Source of the DNA: an uncultured Alphaproteobacteria bacterium
GTDB taxonomy: Bacteria; Pseudomonadota; Alphaproteobacteria; Bin95
Assembly: GCA_913060845.1 (NCBI GenBank)
Contig: CAJXVF010000156.1
Coordinates: forward strand, 1 to 6,299
DNA length: 6,299 bases
Direction of reading: 5' to 3'
Below the pieces are notes generated by a model. It searched no databases, was not told where the DNA came from, and saw nothing but the letters and a program-made list of their open reading frames with translations. The position numbers were made by a program, and so were the translations under genes. This document shows, one piece after another, positions 1 through 6,299 of the stretch (position 1 is the first letter of the stretch; the number at the start of each line of letters is the position of its first letter).

Positions 1-48
1 CGAGATGTAGAGAGGTCTCGTGGGCTCGGAGATGTGTATAAGAGACAG
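1..48 (+). other. Untrimmed Illumina Nextera P7-side adapter with i7 index (artefact)
   Basis: This is not genomic sequence. Positions 1-6 (CGAGAT) match the 3' end of the Illumina P7 oligonucleotide. Positions 7-14 (GTAGAGAG) match what I recall as the Nextera i7 index N707 as written in the adapter. Positions 15-29 are the Nextera read-2 linker (GTCTCGTGGGCTCGG). Positions 30-48 are the 19-base Tn5 mosaic end AGATGTGTATAAGAGACAG. The blocks are contiguous and in library order, so genomic insert begins at base 49. The index name is from memory; the adapter identity is certain. Confidence 0.97.
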
Positions 49-169
49 CCTTTTCAGCGACACCAGCGACACAGAACGTCCGGGCCTGGTCAACATTGAA
101 TATGCTCGCAGATGCTCCGAGCGGAACAAGCGAAACTGCGGCGGCGAGCAGGATAGGTTTCATAACCAT
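49..169 (-). CDS. Small secreted protein of unknown function, N-terminal fragment
   Basis: An open frame starts at ATG 169-167 and stays open for 40 codons until it runs into adapter at base 48, so only the N-terminus is present. The start is supported by a strong Shine-Dalgarno, AGGAGG at 177-182, seven bases upstream. The peptide begins MVMKPILLAAAVSLVPLGAS: a short basic N-region, a hydrophobic core at about residues 5-18, and an Ala-Ser-Ala cleavage motif at residues 19-21. This is a classic Sec signal peptide, so the product is probably periplasmic or outer-membrane. The mature part begins SIFNVDQARTFCVAGVAEK and includes one cysteine at about residue 33. I do not recognise the family. 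It lies downstream of the BI-1 gene but beyond that gene's terminator, so it is probably transcribed separately. A weak promoter-like pair, TTGGCG (213-218) and TATCTC (190-195) with a 17-base spacer, lies in the gap but is not convincing. Confidence 0.72.
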
Positions 170-176
170 GGGTCTT

Positions 177-182
177 CCTCCT
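177..182 (-). promoter_or_regulatory. Strong Shine-Dalgarno of the truncated secreted-protein gene
   Basis: The minus strand reads AGGAGG, a full match to the anti-Shine-Dalgarno core, seven bases before ATG 169-167. It favours this ATG over the in-frame ATG six bases further in (163-161), where spacing would be 13 bases. It is the main evidence that the short frame at the contig edge is a real gene. Confidence 0.75.
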
Positions 183-222
183 ACAGCAAGAGATAGGCAT
201 CGCCCCACCACCCGCCAATACG

Positions 223-252
223 AAAACGGCCCGGAACGTGAGTTCCGGGCCG
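223..252 (-). terminator. Rho-independent terminator of the BI-1 family gene
   Basis: A perfect 11-base-pair GC-rich stem (CGGCCCGGAAC at 227-237 pairing with GTTCCGGGCCG at 242-252) encloses a four-base loop at 238-241. On the minus strand the stem is followed at once by TTTT (complement of 223-226). It begins 26 bases after the TAG stop of the BI-1 gene. The plus-strand side has no T-run, so it is directional and ends the leftward transcript. Confidence 0.88.
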
Positions 253-278
253 CAATCTCAATCACATGTCCGCGATGT

Positions 279-1007
279 CTATTCGCGATTGCCGAAGAAC
301 GACAGCAGGAACATGAAGATGTTGACGAAGTTGATGTAGAGCCCAACCGCGCCCATCACCGCAAGCTTGCCTGCAAGCTCATAGCCATGGTTGACGTGGT
401 ATTCTTCCTTAATGCGCTGGGTATCCCAAGCCGTTAGGCCCGTGAAGATCAGTACGCCGAGAGCCGAGATAGCGTAATGCATCACTGGGCTCTGCATGAA
501 GATGTTCACGATCATGGCGATGAACAAGCCGATCATGCCCATGAAGAGGAACGAGCCCATCTTCGCCAAGTCACGCTTGGTCGTGTAACCATAGAGGCTG
601 GTTGCAGCGAACATGCTTGCCGTGATGAAGAAGACCTTCGCAATCGACCCGCTGGTGTAGACCAGGAATACGGATGAGAGCGAAAGCCCCATCACAGCTG
701 CGAATGCCCAGAACACGATTTGCAGCGTGCCGAAGCTCATTTTATTGATACCGAAATTCATCGCCAGGATGAACGCGAACGGTGCGAAAGCAAGCACCCA
801 ACGCAGCGGCGTGCCGTAAATCATCTGAGCCAATTCAGGTGACGTGGTGATATATGACGCAAAGCCATATGCAACGACGCCTGTCAGCACCAACCCAGCG
901 CACATGTAGTTATACACGCGCAGCATGTGCGAGCGGAGGCCGACGTCATATTCTGTATCAACGGCACCTGCGCCGCTTCGGATGTAGCCACGATCTTGGA
1001 GAGCCAT
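279..1007 (-). CDS. Bax inhibitor-1 / YccA family integral membrane protein
   Basis: This is a complete 242-residue protein, close to the usual size for bacterial BI-1 (TMBIM, UPF0005) members. A soluble N-terminus of about 30 residues precedes seven predicted membrane segments, near residues 33-52, 68-86, 94-114, 122-140, 151-170, 177-195 and 215-236. Family signatures are visible: GYTTKRDLAKMGSF (140-153), the TAWDTQRIK motif with Asp195, and the last helix LYINFVNIFMFLLSFFGNRE. Characterised bacterial members such as B. subtilis YetJ act as pH-sensitive calcium leak channels, and others interact with membrane proteases; which applies here cannot be read from sequence. In the last helix, Asn226 occupies a position where many family members have Asp. 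ATG 1007-1005 is supported by a Shine-Dalgarno at 1015-1020. The gene sits 157 bases downstream of rnj with its own terminator at 223-252, so it is probably monocistronic. The family assignment is firm; the physiological role is inference. Confidence 0.95.
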   Translation of the reverse strand: MALQDRGYIRSGAGAVDTEYDVGLRSHMLRVYNYMCAGLVLTGVVAYGFASYITTSPELAQMIYGTPLRWVLAFAPFAFILAMNFGINKMSFGTLQIVFWAFAAVMGLSLSSVFLVYTSGSIAKVFFITASMFAATSLYGYTTKRDLAKMGSFLFMGMIGLFIAMIVNIFMQSPVMHYAISALGVLIFTGLTAWDTQRIKEEYHVNHGYELAGKLAVMGAVGLYINFVNIFMFLLSFFGNRE

Positions 1008-1014
1008 TCCCTGT

Positions 1015-1020
1015 TCCCCT
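1015..1020 (-). promoter_or_regulatory. Ribosome binding site of the BI-1 family gene
   Basis: The minus strand reads AGGGGA seven bases before ATG 1007-1005. Good complementarity to the 16S tail and standard spacing support this start codon. Confidence 0.6.
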
Positions 1021-1103
1021 TGGAATTGATTGAGTTTTGCGAAATTTCGGCTAGCCCATGCGCGCCCTAAAGCACGCTGACGCTACCATTGTCCGCGCTC
1101 GTC

Positions 1104-1132
1104 CTTAAAACATCGGCGTTCCGTTGCCTCAA
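1104..1132 (-). promoter_or_regulatory. Possible sigma-70-type promoter for the BI-1 family gene
   Basis: On the minus strand, TTGAGG (1127-1132) and TTTAAG (1104-1109) are separated by exactly 17 bases (1110-1126). They resemble TTGACA and TATAAT at four of six positions each. The site lies in the only sizeable non-coding gap inside the gene run, with a predicted leader of roughly 90 bases before the ATG. A 157-base gap and a dedicated terminator make a local promoter likely, but this exact pair is only a candidate. Confidence 0.35.
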
Positions 1133-1164
1133 TTCAAGAGGTTACAAGCGTCAGATACATAAAT

Positions 1165-2859
1165 TTATAGACGCACGACATGAACAGACACTTGCGGGCG
1201 CTTACCAGTTTCGCGCCTAAGCACCCGACGGAGCGCTGTACGCGCTGCTTCATGCACGGGATCGTCTTTCTTGCGGTCGCCCGGTTTCATCGCGGTGATG
1301 GCGTCGTCGATGCTTTCTTCAATCACATCAAGCACATCATCATCGTCAGCGGCATCAAGGCCGGAGAGCGTGACCATGCTATCGGCAGCAAGGCGGCCAC
1401 GATCATCCAGCACAACAGTGATATGCGCCATGCCTTCAATCTTCATCCGCCGGCGCTCACGCAACGCATCGCCATTCAGCGACACAGGCGTTTTGCCATC
1501 TAGGCCAACCCGACCGACCTTAACATCCCCAACTTTCTTGAAGTCGCCACCTGCGAGGCGGACCACATGGCCATTGAACGCGACCATGCTTTCCGGGATG
1601 CCGCAATCCTTCGCGAACGCAGCGTGGGCGATCAGGTGACGGCCCTCGCCGTGCGCTGGCAACAGCCGCTCAGGCTTCAGCAATTCATAGAGACGCTTGA
1701 TCTCATCCTGTGCAGGGTGACCGGACACGTGGATGTCTTCCATGCTGGCCGTAATCACCTCAATCCCGGATTCAATTAGCCGGTTCTGCAAGCGGCCAAT
1801 TGCTTTTTCATTCCCCGGAATATCCCGGCTGGAGAAGCAGACTGTGTCGCCCCGCTCCAGCGTCAGATGCCTATGTTGACCATCTGCGATCCGGTGCAGG
1901 GCCGCGCGCGGCTCACCCTGGCTGCCGGTGCAAATAGCAACCATCTTGCCGCGCGGTAGATAGCCGATGTCATTTTCCTGCAGGAAGTCCGGCAAGCCAT
2001 CCAAATAGCCTAGCCCGCCCGCAACGCCATGCATCCGCCAAAGTGAGCGGCCCACAAGACCGATATCGCGCCCTGCAGCCTGCGCCGCTTTCGCCACCGT
2101 ATAGAGCCGGGCAACATTGGAGGAGAAGCAGGCAAAAATCACGCGGTTCTTGCGGGACTTGATCAATTCCTCAATCGGCTGCGTCAGGCTGCTCTCACTG
2201 CCTGTCCAACCTTCACGGAGGACATTCGTTGAATCACACACAAGGGCTGCGACGCCCTCTTCACCGAGCTTACCCAGTGCTTCAGCATCTGGCTTGGGGC
2301 CAATAACCGGGCCGTCATCCATTTTCCAGTCACCCGAATGGACGACCATGCCAGCTTTGGTGCGGATCGCGACAAGGTTCGCTTCCGGGATCGAGTGCGG
2401 CATGGGCACCATTTGGATATTGAAGGGAGCAATCTTTTTGGTACCCGGCGTTTTGACCTCAATGATCTTTACCTTGCGCTTAGCGCCCGCCCCGCCATCA
2501 TCTTCCAACTTCTTGCGCAGGAATGCCGCCGCGAAGGGTGAGGCATAGACCGGGCACTTAAAGCGACCCGCGAGATAGGGCACAGCCCCAATATGATCTT
2601 CATGGGCATGGGTGATCAGAATGCCGACCAGGTCGTCGCCAAGCGCTTCGATGGCGCTAATATCTGGCACAATCACGTCAACACCCGGCGTGTCTTCGTC
2701 ACCGAAAGTCACGCCCATATCCACCGCGAGCCATTTGCCAGCATGGCCATAGAGCGCGAGGTTCATACCGATTTCACCCAGCCCACCCAAGGCGGCGAAC
2801 AGCACCTCATCCTTGCTAGGGACGGGAAGATCGGCAGTCGGATGGTTGGGATCGGTCAC
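1165..2859 (-). CDS. rnj: Ribonuclease J
   Basis: This 564-residue protein is the normal length for RNase J, a metallo-beta-lactamase/beta-CASP nuclease with 5'-3' exonuclease and endonuclease activity in mRNA decay and rRNA maturation in the cytoplasm. The metal-binding signature HAHEDH is at residues 84-89 (His84, His86, Asp88, His89). Other expected ligand positions are His155 (MPHSIPEA) and Asp177 (HSGDWKMD). Beta-CASP motifs follow: GSQGEP at 312-317, [10 protein letters not shown] at 377-386, and PAHGEGRH at 401-408 with His403. The C-terminal part, about 470-564, carries an acidic stretch ([14 protein letters not shown]) and the small RNase J C-terminal domain. The start is GTG 2859-2857, overlapping the coaX stop as GTGA; no in-frame ATG lies before the conserved [10 protein letters not shown] block. 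Translation is probably coupled to coaX. All catalytic residues I can check are present, so it should be active. No clear intrinsic terminator follows the TAA stop. Confidence 0.97.
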   Translation of the reverse strand: MTDPNHPTADLPVPSKDEVLFAALGGLGEIGMNLALYGHAGKWLAVDMGVTFGDEDTPGVDVIVPDISAIEALGDDLVGILITHAHEDHIGAVPYLAGRFKCPVYASPFAAAFLRKKLEDDGGAGAKRKVKIIEVKTPGTKKIAPFNIQMVPMPHSIPEANLVAIRTKAGMVVHSGDWKMDDGPVIGPKPDAEALGKLGEEGVAALVCDSTNVLREGWTGSESSLTQPIEELIKSRKNRVIFACFSSNVARLYTVAKAAQAAGRDIGLVGRSLWRMHGVAGGLGYLDGLPDFLQENDIGYLPRGKMVAICTGSQGEPRAALHRIADGQHRHLTLERGDTVCFSSRDIPGNEKAIGRLQNRLIESGIEVITASMEDIHVSGHPAQDEIKRLYELLKPERLLPAHGEGRHLIAHAAFAKDCGIPESMVAFNGHVVRLAGGDFKKVGDVKVGRVGLDGKTPVSLNGDALRERRRMKIEGMAHITVVLDDRGRLAADSMVTLSGLDAADDDDVLDVIEESIDDAITAMKPGDRKKDDPVHEAARTALRRVLRRETGKRPQVSVHVVRL

Positions 2860-3629
2860 TTGGCGTTCCGTCTATATAATTCAAGGAGGCCGCGCAATGT
2901 GAGGTCGCGGTCAATGGCGTAGATAACATCGGTGGCGCTATGGAAAAGCGGCGCTAAACCGCCAGTCGCAATAGCGCGAAGGTCAGGTTCGCCGCGTTCC
3001 TCACGGATGCGCGCCACCAAGCCTTCAATCAGGGAAAGATATCCGTAAAAAATTCCAGACTGCATGGCTTCCACCGTACCGCCGCCGACAACATGGGCCG
3101 GTTGGCGGACGGCGACAAGGGGCAGCTTCGCCGCGGCCATGTGCAACGCTTCCATGGAGAGGTTAGCGCCGGGCGCGATAATGCCGCCCACATAATTCCC
3201 ATCGCCGTCGATAACATCGAAAGTAGTCGCTGTGCCGAAGTCGATGAGAATCAGCGGGCCGCCATATTCAGACTTCGCGGCAACAGCGTTCACCAACCTG
3301 TCCGCGCCGACTTCATTCGGATTATCAAGCAGGACAGTGATGCCAAGATCAACGCTTAGCTCACCGACAACCAGGGCCTCGACGTCAAAGTAGCGGGTGC
3401 ATAAGCGCGTTAGATTGAAGAGCGAGGCAGGCACAACGGTCGAAATGATCGCAGAATCAATATCGCTGCGCTCAACACCTTCGACAGCCATAACCTGGGA
3501 GAGCCAGACAAAATGCTCATCGGCAGTGCGGCGCGTATCGGTTGCGGCACGCCAAAGGCCCTTCCGCTCCTCGCCGTCATAGACAGCAAAGACTGTATTC
3601 GTATTACCGGCGTCAATCGCGAGCAGCAT
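2856..3629 (-). CDS. coaX: Type III pantothenate kinase
   Basis: This enzyme phosphorylates pantothenate with ATP, the first committed step of coenzyme A synthesis, in the cytoplasm. The 257-residue length is typical of CoaX, an ASKHA-fold kinase unrelated to E. coli CoaA. The N-terminal phosphate-binding motif is [18 protein letters not shown], with Asp6 and Gly8-Asn11. GADR at 108-111 is the family signature near the pantothenate site. The second phosphate loop [13 protein letters not shown] lies at 128-140 with catalytic Asp130. GGIIAPG (148-154) and ATGGLA (221-226) complete the family pattern. Start ATG 3629-3627 lies three bases after the birA stop, with a moderate Shine-Dalgarno GAAAGGG at 3639-3645. 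Its stop overlaps the GTG start of rnj. Type III kinases are generally not feedback-inhibited by CoA and need a monovalent cation; that is family knowledge, not visible here. Confidence 0.97.
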   Translation of the reverse strand: MLLAIDAGNTNTVFAVYDGEERKGLWRAATDTRRTADEHFVWLSQVMAVEGVERSDIDSAIISTVVPASLFNLTRLCTRYFDVEALVVGELSVDLGITVLLDNPNEVGADRLVNAVAAKSEYGGPLILIDFGTATTFDVIDGDGNYVGGIIAPGANLSMEALHMAAAKLPLVAVRQPAHVVGGGTVEAMQSGIFYGYLSLIEGLVARIREERGEPDLRAIATGGLAPLFHSATDVIYAIDRDLTLRGLLELYRRNAK

Positions 3630-3632
3630 GGG

Positions 3633-4415
3633 TCAGGACCCTTTCGCCAAGGGGAAGACATCACCCGCTGAAATGCGCCGTTCGACACCATCAGCAAGTC
3701 GGAGAACAAGCGCGCCATCTGCCGCTAAATCAAGGGCCACGCCCTCGACAGTTTCATTGGGCAGACGGGCAACTACAGGCTTGCCAAGATCACGCGCGCG
3801 CTCACGCCAAGCATGGCGGATGGGCTCAAAGCCCTGGACTAGCCATTGACTAATCCAGTGATCCAGATGCGCCAAAAGCTGCACCGCAGCATCCTCCGGC
3901 AGCAAGCGTGGGCCGCCGGCTGTCTCCAGGTCGATCGCATGAGGTGCGACGTCGTGCTGTTGCGGTGCCAGATTAACGCCCATCCCGAGCACCAACCAAT
4001 CTACATAACCATCAGTGCCAGACGCAGCCTCTGCCAGAATGCCAGAAAGCTTGCGATCCCCAATCAGGACATCGTTTGGCCATTTGATGGTGAGGGGTGC
4101 GGAGGCTGGCAGTACACCCCGGGCCAAATCATAAACCGCGAGTGCCGCGACAAATCCAGCGGCAGCAGCAGCGGCCGGCTTCAATTGCGGACGCAGGAGA
4201 ATGGAGAGCGCCAAATCATGCCCACCGGTAGACCATGCGCGACCACTTCGCCCCCTGCCTGCCGTTTGTTCCCGGGCCGTGATGGCGTATCCCGCAGGCT
4301 CACCCGCACGGGCGCGCTTAGCGGCTTCTGCGTTCGTGCTATCGACACTGTCCCGTGCATCAAGGCGCCAGGTGTTGGGGAGGAATTGGTCGCCGGGTAA
4401 GGTCTGGAGGCTCAA
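3633..4415 (-). CDS. birA: Biotin--[acetyl-CoA-carboxylase] ligase, monofunctional class I
   Basis: The enzyme activates biotin to biotinyl-5'-AMP and attaches it to a lysine of carboxylase carrier proteins such as AccB. The 260-residue protein has the catalytic core motifs: DSVDSTN (22-28), the biotinyl-AMP loop QTAGRGRSGRAW (50-61), KWPNDVL (111-117, with the active-site Lys111), KLSGILAE (122-129) and GMGVNL (144-149). An SH3-like C-terminal domain spans about 215-255. There is no N-terminal helix-turn-helix domain, so unlike E. coli BirA it should not repress biotin genes. The start is TTG 4415-4413, overlapping the nuoN stop as TTGA. No in-frame ATG or GTG exists between the upstream in-frame TGA and the conserved DSVDSTN motif, so TTG is the only reasonable start. 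No obvious Shine-Dalgarno precedes it, which suggests coupling to nuoN translation. coaX begins three bases downstream. Confidence 0.96.
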   Translation of the reverse strand: MSLQTLPGDQFLPNTWRLDARDSVDSTNAEAAKRARAGEPAGYAITAREQTAGRGRSGRAWSTGGHDLALSILLRPQLKPAAAAAAGFVAALAVYDLARGVLPASAPLTIKWPNDVLIGDRKLSGILAEAASGTDGYVDWLVLGMGVNLAPQQHDVAPHAIDLETAGGPRLLPEDAAVQLLAHLDHWISQWLVQGFEPIRHAWRERARDLGKPVVARLPNETVEGVALDLAADGALVLRLADGVERRISAGDVFPLAKGS

Positions 4416-5848
4416 TTCTGGAACAGTTGCTGGGCTGCAGCCGTCGCTTCAGAAACAATTGGCCCCGGCAGCACGATAAACAGCAGAATCACAATCGTGG
4501 CCACACCCAGCACCATGCCAAGATCACGTGGCATTGGGCCATCAAGTGGATCACTGGCTTCGTCGAAATACATGACCTTGATCAGGCGGATGTAATAGAA
4601 GCAGCTGACCACACTGGCAAGAACGCCAACGACAGCCAGAACGTATAGATCTGCCGCAACAGCGGCTTGCAGCACATATAGCTTGCCGAAAAACCCTGCG
4701 AGCGGCGGAATACCAGCCATCGAGAACAAGATGGCAGCTAACGCCAGTGCCATGGCTGGATGGGTGCGAGAAGCGCCAGCAAGGTCATCAATATCCTCAA
4801 CGGCCTCACCGTCACGGCGCATTGCAAGCACACAAGCAAAGGCTGCAAGGTTCATGAACAGGTAGATCGCTGTATAAATCAGCAACCCGCGCACACCAAT
4901 TTCAGACGCGGCAGCGAGCCCGATCAGCGCGAAGCCGACATGGCCAATGGAGCTATAGGCCAGCAGCCGTTTGATATTCCGCTGTGCCAGCGCACCGAAT
5001 GCACCAACCACAACGGATATGCCCGCCAACATAGCCACGACCTGGCTCCAGGATTCAGCGGCACCCAGCAGTGGATCAGCCATAACGCGGGCAAAGAGCG
5101 CCAGCGCGGCCGCTTTTGGCGCGGCGGCGAAGAAGGCGGTAATGGGCGTGTCAGCACCTTCGTAGACATCCGGCGTCCACATATGGAATGGCGCAGCGGA
5201 GACTTTGAACGCGAGGCCGGCGATTAGGAATACGAGTCCAACAACGAGGCCAACGTTTGTATCTGGTGCGGCTAGAACTTGCTCGGCGATCATGTCAAAG
5301 CCGGTATAGCCGGTATAGCCGTAGATCAACGAGCAGCCGTATAGCAGCATGCCGGATGACAACGCGCCCAGCACGAAATACTTGAGGCCAGCTTCGGTCG
5401 CGCGCAATGAGTCTCTGCGGATCGCTGCAAGCACGTAAAGCGATAGGCTCTGCAATTCCAAGCCCATATAGAGCGAGATTAAATCATTGGCAGATACCAT
5501 GAGCATCATGCCAAGCGCTGCAAATAGCATAAGCACCGGTTGCTCAAATCGCACAGCGCCTGAGCCATCGCCTGGGGTCGCACGCGCAGCCGCCATGACG
5601 GCCGTTGCAGCCGCACCAATGACAATCAGCGCCTTAGCGAAGGTGGCCAATTTGTCGGAGATGAACAAGCCCCCGAACGCAGGCCCTGCGGGCATCATCA
5701 AGCCTATGAGGAATACCGCGACAAGTGTCGCTGCGACCGCATAAGCCAGAGGTTTCGCAGAGCGATCCCCCACAAACACGCCGATCATGAGGAATATCAG
5801 ACCTGCACATGCTAGCAGAATTTCCGGGAGGAGAGGCATAGCCGCCAT
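4412..5848 (-). CDS. nuoN: NADH-quinone oxidoreductase subunit N (complex I)
   Basis: NuoN is one of three antiporter-like proton-pumping subunits in the membrane arm of respiratory complex I. The chain is very hydrophobic, with about 14 likely membrane helices, and 478 residues from the chosen start is normal for the family. Conserved stretches include the helix with SLYMGLELQSLSLYVLAA (Glu131), KYFVLGALSSGMLLYG (156-171), AFKVSAAPFHMWTPDVYEGA (213-232, with Lys215), the helix Lys at 245, NIKRLLAYSSIGH (291-303), and FSMAGIPPLAGFFGK (375-389). I prefer ATG 5848-5846, giving MAAMPLLPEI as in relatives. A GGAG sequence at 5861-5864 lies 12 bases upstream, somewhat long spacing. A TTG at 5866-5864, directly after the nuoM stop, would add six residues but overlaps that GGAG. 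The stop overlaps the birA TTG start. It belongs to the nuo operon, whose upstream genes lie beyond the right edge. Confidence 0.96.
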   Translation of the reverse strand: MAAMPLLPEILLACAGLIFLMIGVFVGDRSAKPLAYAVAATLVAVFLIGLMMPAGPAFGGLFISDKLATFAKALIVIGAAATAVMAAARATPGDGSGAVRFEQPVLMLFAALGMMLMVSANDLISLYMGLELQSLSLYVLAAIRRDSLRATEAGLKYFVLGALSSGMLLYGCSLIYGYTGYTGFDMIAEQVLAAPDTNVGLVVGLVFLIAGLAFKVSAAPFHMWTPDVYEGADTPITAFFAAAPKAAALALFARVMADPLLGAAESWSQVVAMLAGISVVVGAFGALAQRNIKRLLAYSSIGHVGFALIGLAAASEIGVRGLLIYTAIYLFMNLAAFACVLAMRRDGEAVEDIDDLAGASRTHPAMALALAAILFSMAGIPPLAGFFGKLYVLQAAVAADLYVLAVVGVLASVVSCFYYIRLIKVMYFDEASDPLDGPMPRDLGMVLGVATIVILLFIVLPGPIVSEATAAAQQLFQN

Positions 5849-5866
5849 AATTCTAGCGTGCTCCAA

Positions 5867-6269
5867 TCAACGCAGGGAAGCGAACAGGGAAAGAGCCTGA
5901 TCGCCGATGTCTTGCAGGCTGGACGTTGTCGTGGCTGGCGCTCTTGAAAGCACCTCCGCGACAGCCGGCTGAATGCCGTCCAGGAACGAGGCCGGATATA
6001 TGCCCATCCAAAGCACCAGGATTACCAGAGGCGTGAAAATAGCCGCTTCGCGCCAGGTGAGATCGCTGATGGATTTGAGATCGTCATGCTCCAACTTGCC
6101 GAAAATAACACGGCGATACAGCATCAGCATGTATGCGGCACCCAGGATCAGGCCAGTGGCCGCGAGCGCTGCGACCCAGGTGTTCGCCAGGAAGGCGCCA
6201 GCCAAAACCAGGAATTCGCCGATAAAGCCAGAAGTGCCAGGTAGACCGACCGAAGCCATAGTGAAGATC
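5867..6269 (-). CDS. nuoM: NADH-quinone oxidoreductase subunit M (complex I), C-terminal fragment
   Basis: Only the last ~133 codons remain, against about 500 residues for a full NuoM, a proton-pumping membrane subunit of complex I. Native sequence begins IFTMASVGLPGTSGFIGEFL, the hallmark NuoM segment in a late membrane helix. AAYMLMLYRRVIFGKL follows, then a hydrophilic loop (EHDDLKSISDLTWREA) and a final helix ending near WMGIYPASFL. The hydrophilic tail ends LFASLR before TGA. The frame continues to the contig end as MGSEMCIRDR, but those residues are encoded by adapter at 6270-6299, so the gene is cut by the contig boundary and not by mutation. nuoN starts within 20 bases of its stop. 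Confidence 0.95.
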
Positions 6270-6299
6270 CTGTCTCTTATACACATCTCCGAGCCCACG
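6270..6299 (-). other. Untrimmed Nextera read-2 adapter at the right end (artefact)
   Basis: Positions 6270-6288 are the Tn5 mosaic end in reverse orientation (CTGTCTCTTATACACATCT). Positions 6289-6299 continue with the start of the Nextera read-2 linker complement (CCGAGCCCACG). It is the exact reverse complement of bases 19-48. Genomic insert ends at 6269. Confidence 0.97.

Noticed and set aside
96..437. 113-codon plus-strand open frame running across the terminator and BI-1 tail
   Set aside because: It reads through a perfect terminator hairpin, is antisense to both the signal-peptide gene and the BI-1 gene, and has no family features.
1340..1365. Low-complexity ATC/GTC run that could look like a microsatellite
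   Set aside because: It is the coding sequence of the acidic DAADDDD segment in the RNase J C-terminal region, in frame and expected for a linker.
3846..4400. 184-codon open frame on the plus strand opposite birA
   Set aside because: birA on the other strand has every catalytic motif of its family. The plus-strand frame has no recognisable domain, is composed like a shadow frame, and has no supporting ribosome binding site.
4760..5227. 155-codon plus-strand open frame opposite nuoN
   Set aside because: nuoN is unambiguous on the minus strand, and the antisense protein is low-complexity with no recognisable motif.
5300..5320. Nine-base tandem repeat (CCGGTATAG twice) inside nuoN
   Set aside because: It encodes a local YGYTGYTGF stretch in a loop where relatives have similar Thr/Gly-rich sequence of about the same length. 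Two copies is weak evidence for a functional or slippage-prone repeat.
1..6299. CRISPR array, tRNA, rRNA, insertion sequence, toxin-antitoxin pair or defence system
   Set aside because: No regularly spaced direct repeats, cloverleaf-like sequence, transposase or integrase motifs, or paired small genes were seen. Nearly all the window is occupied by housekeeping genes.

Overview
The window is a short assembled contig from an alphaproteobacterium with six recognisable genes or gene fragments, all transcribed right to left (minus strand). The taxonomic call rests on gene order: the end of the complex I operon (nuoM, nuoN) followed directly by birA (biotin protein ligase), coaX (type III pantothenate kinase) and rnj (RNase J) is a conserved alphaproteobacterial arrangement. 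The protein sequences and moderately GC-rich codon use agree. I would not name an order or genus with confidence; a sphingomonad-like or related lineage is only a guess.

Layout on the minus strand, from right to left. 6270-6299 is sequencing adapter, not genome. 5867-6269 is the last ~133 codons of nuoM, cut by the contig end. nuoN (about 4412-5848), birA (3633-4415), coaX (2856-3629) and rnj (1165-2859) form one tightly packed block with 4-base stop/start overlaps or gaps of a few bases, so they probably share the nuo transcript. A 157-base intergenic gap (1008-1164) follows, with a possible promoter. Next is a stand-alone Bax inhibitor-1 family membrane protein (279-1007), closed by a strong rho-independent terminator (223-252). 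At the left end is the start of a small secreted protein of unknown function (49-169), with a signal peptide and a strong ribosome binding site, cut by the contig end. 1-48 is again adapter.

Functionally, the block couples the membrane arm of NADH:ubiquinone oxidoreductase to cofactor metabolism (protein biotinylation, first step of CoA synthesis) and RNA processing and decay (RNase J). This is a housekeeping neighbourhood.

I found no CRISPR array, tRNA, rRNA, prophage, insertion sequence or undescribed system. The most important observation is technical: both ends carry untrimmed Illumina Nextera sequence, including a P7 fragment and an 8-base i7 index at the left end. Together they form a perfect 30-base terminal inverted repeat that could be mistaken for a transposon, and they add a spurious MGSEMCIRDR start to the truncated NuoM translation.
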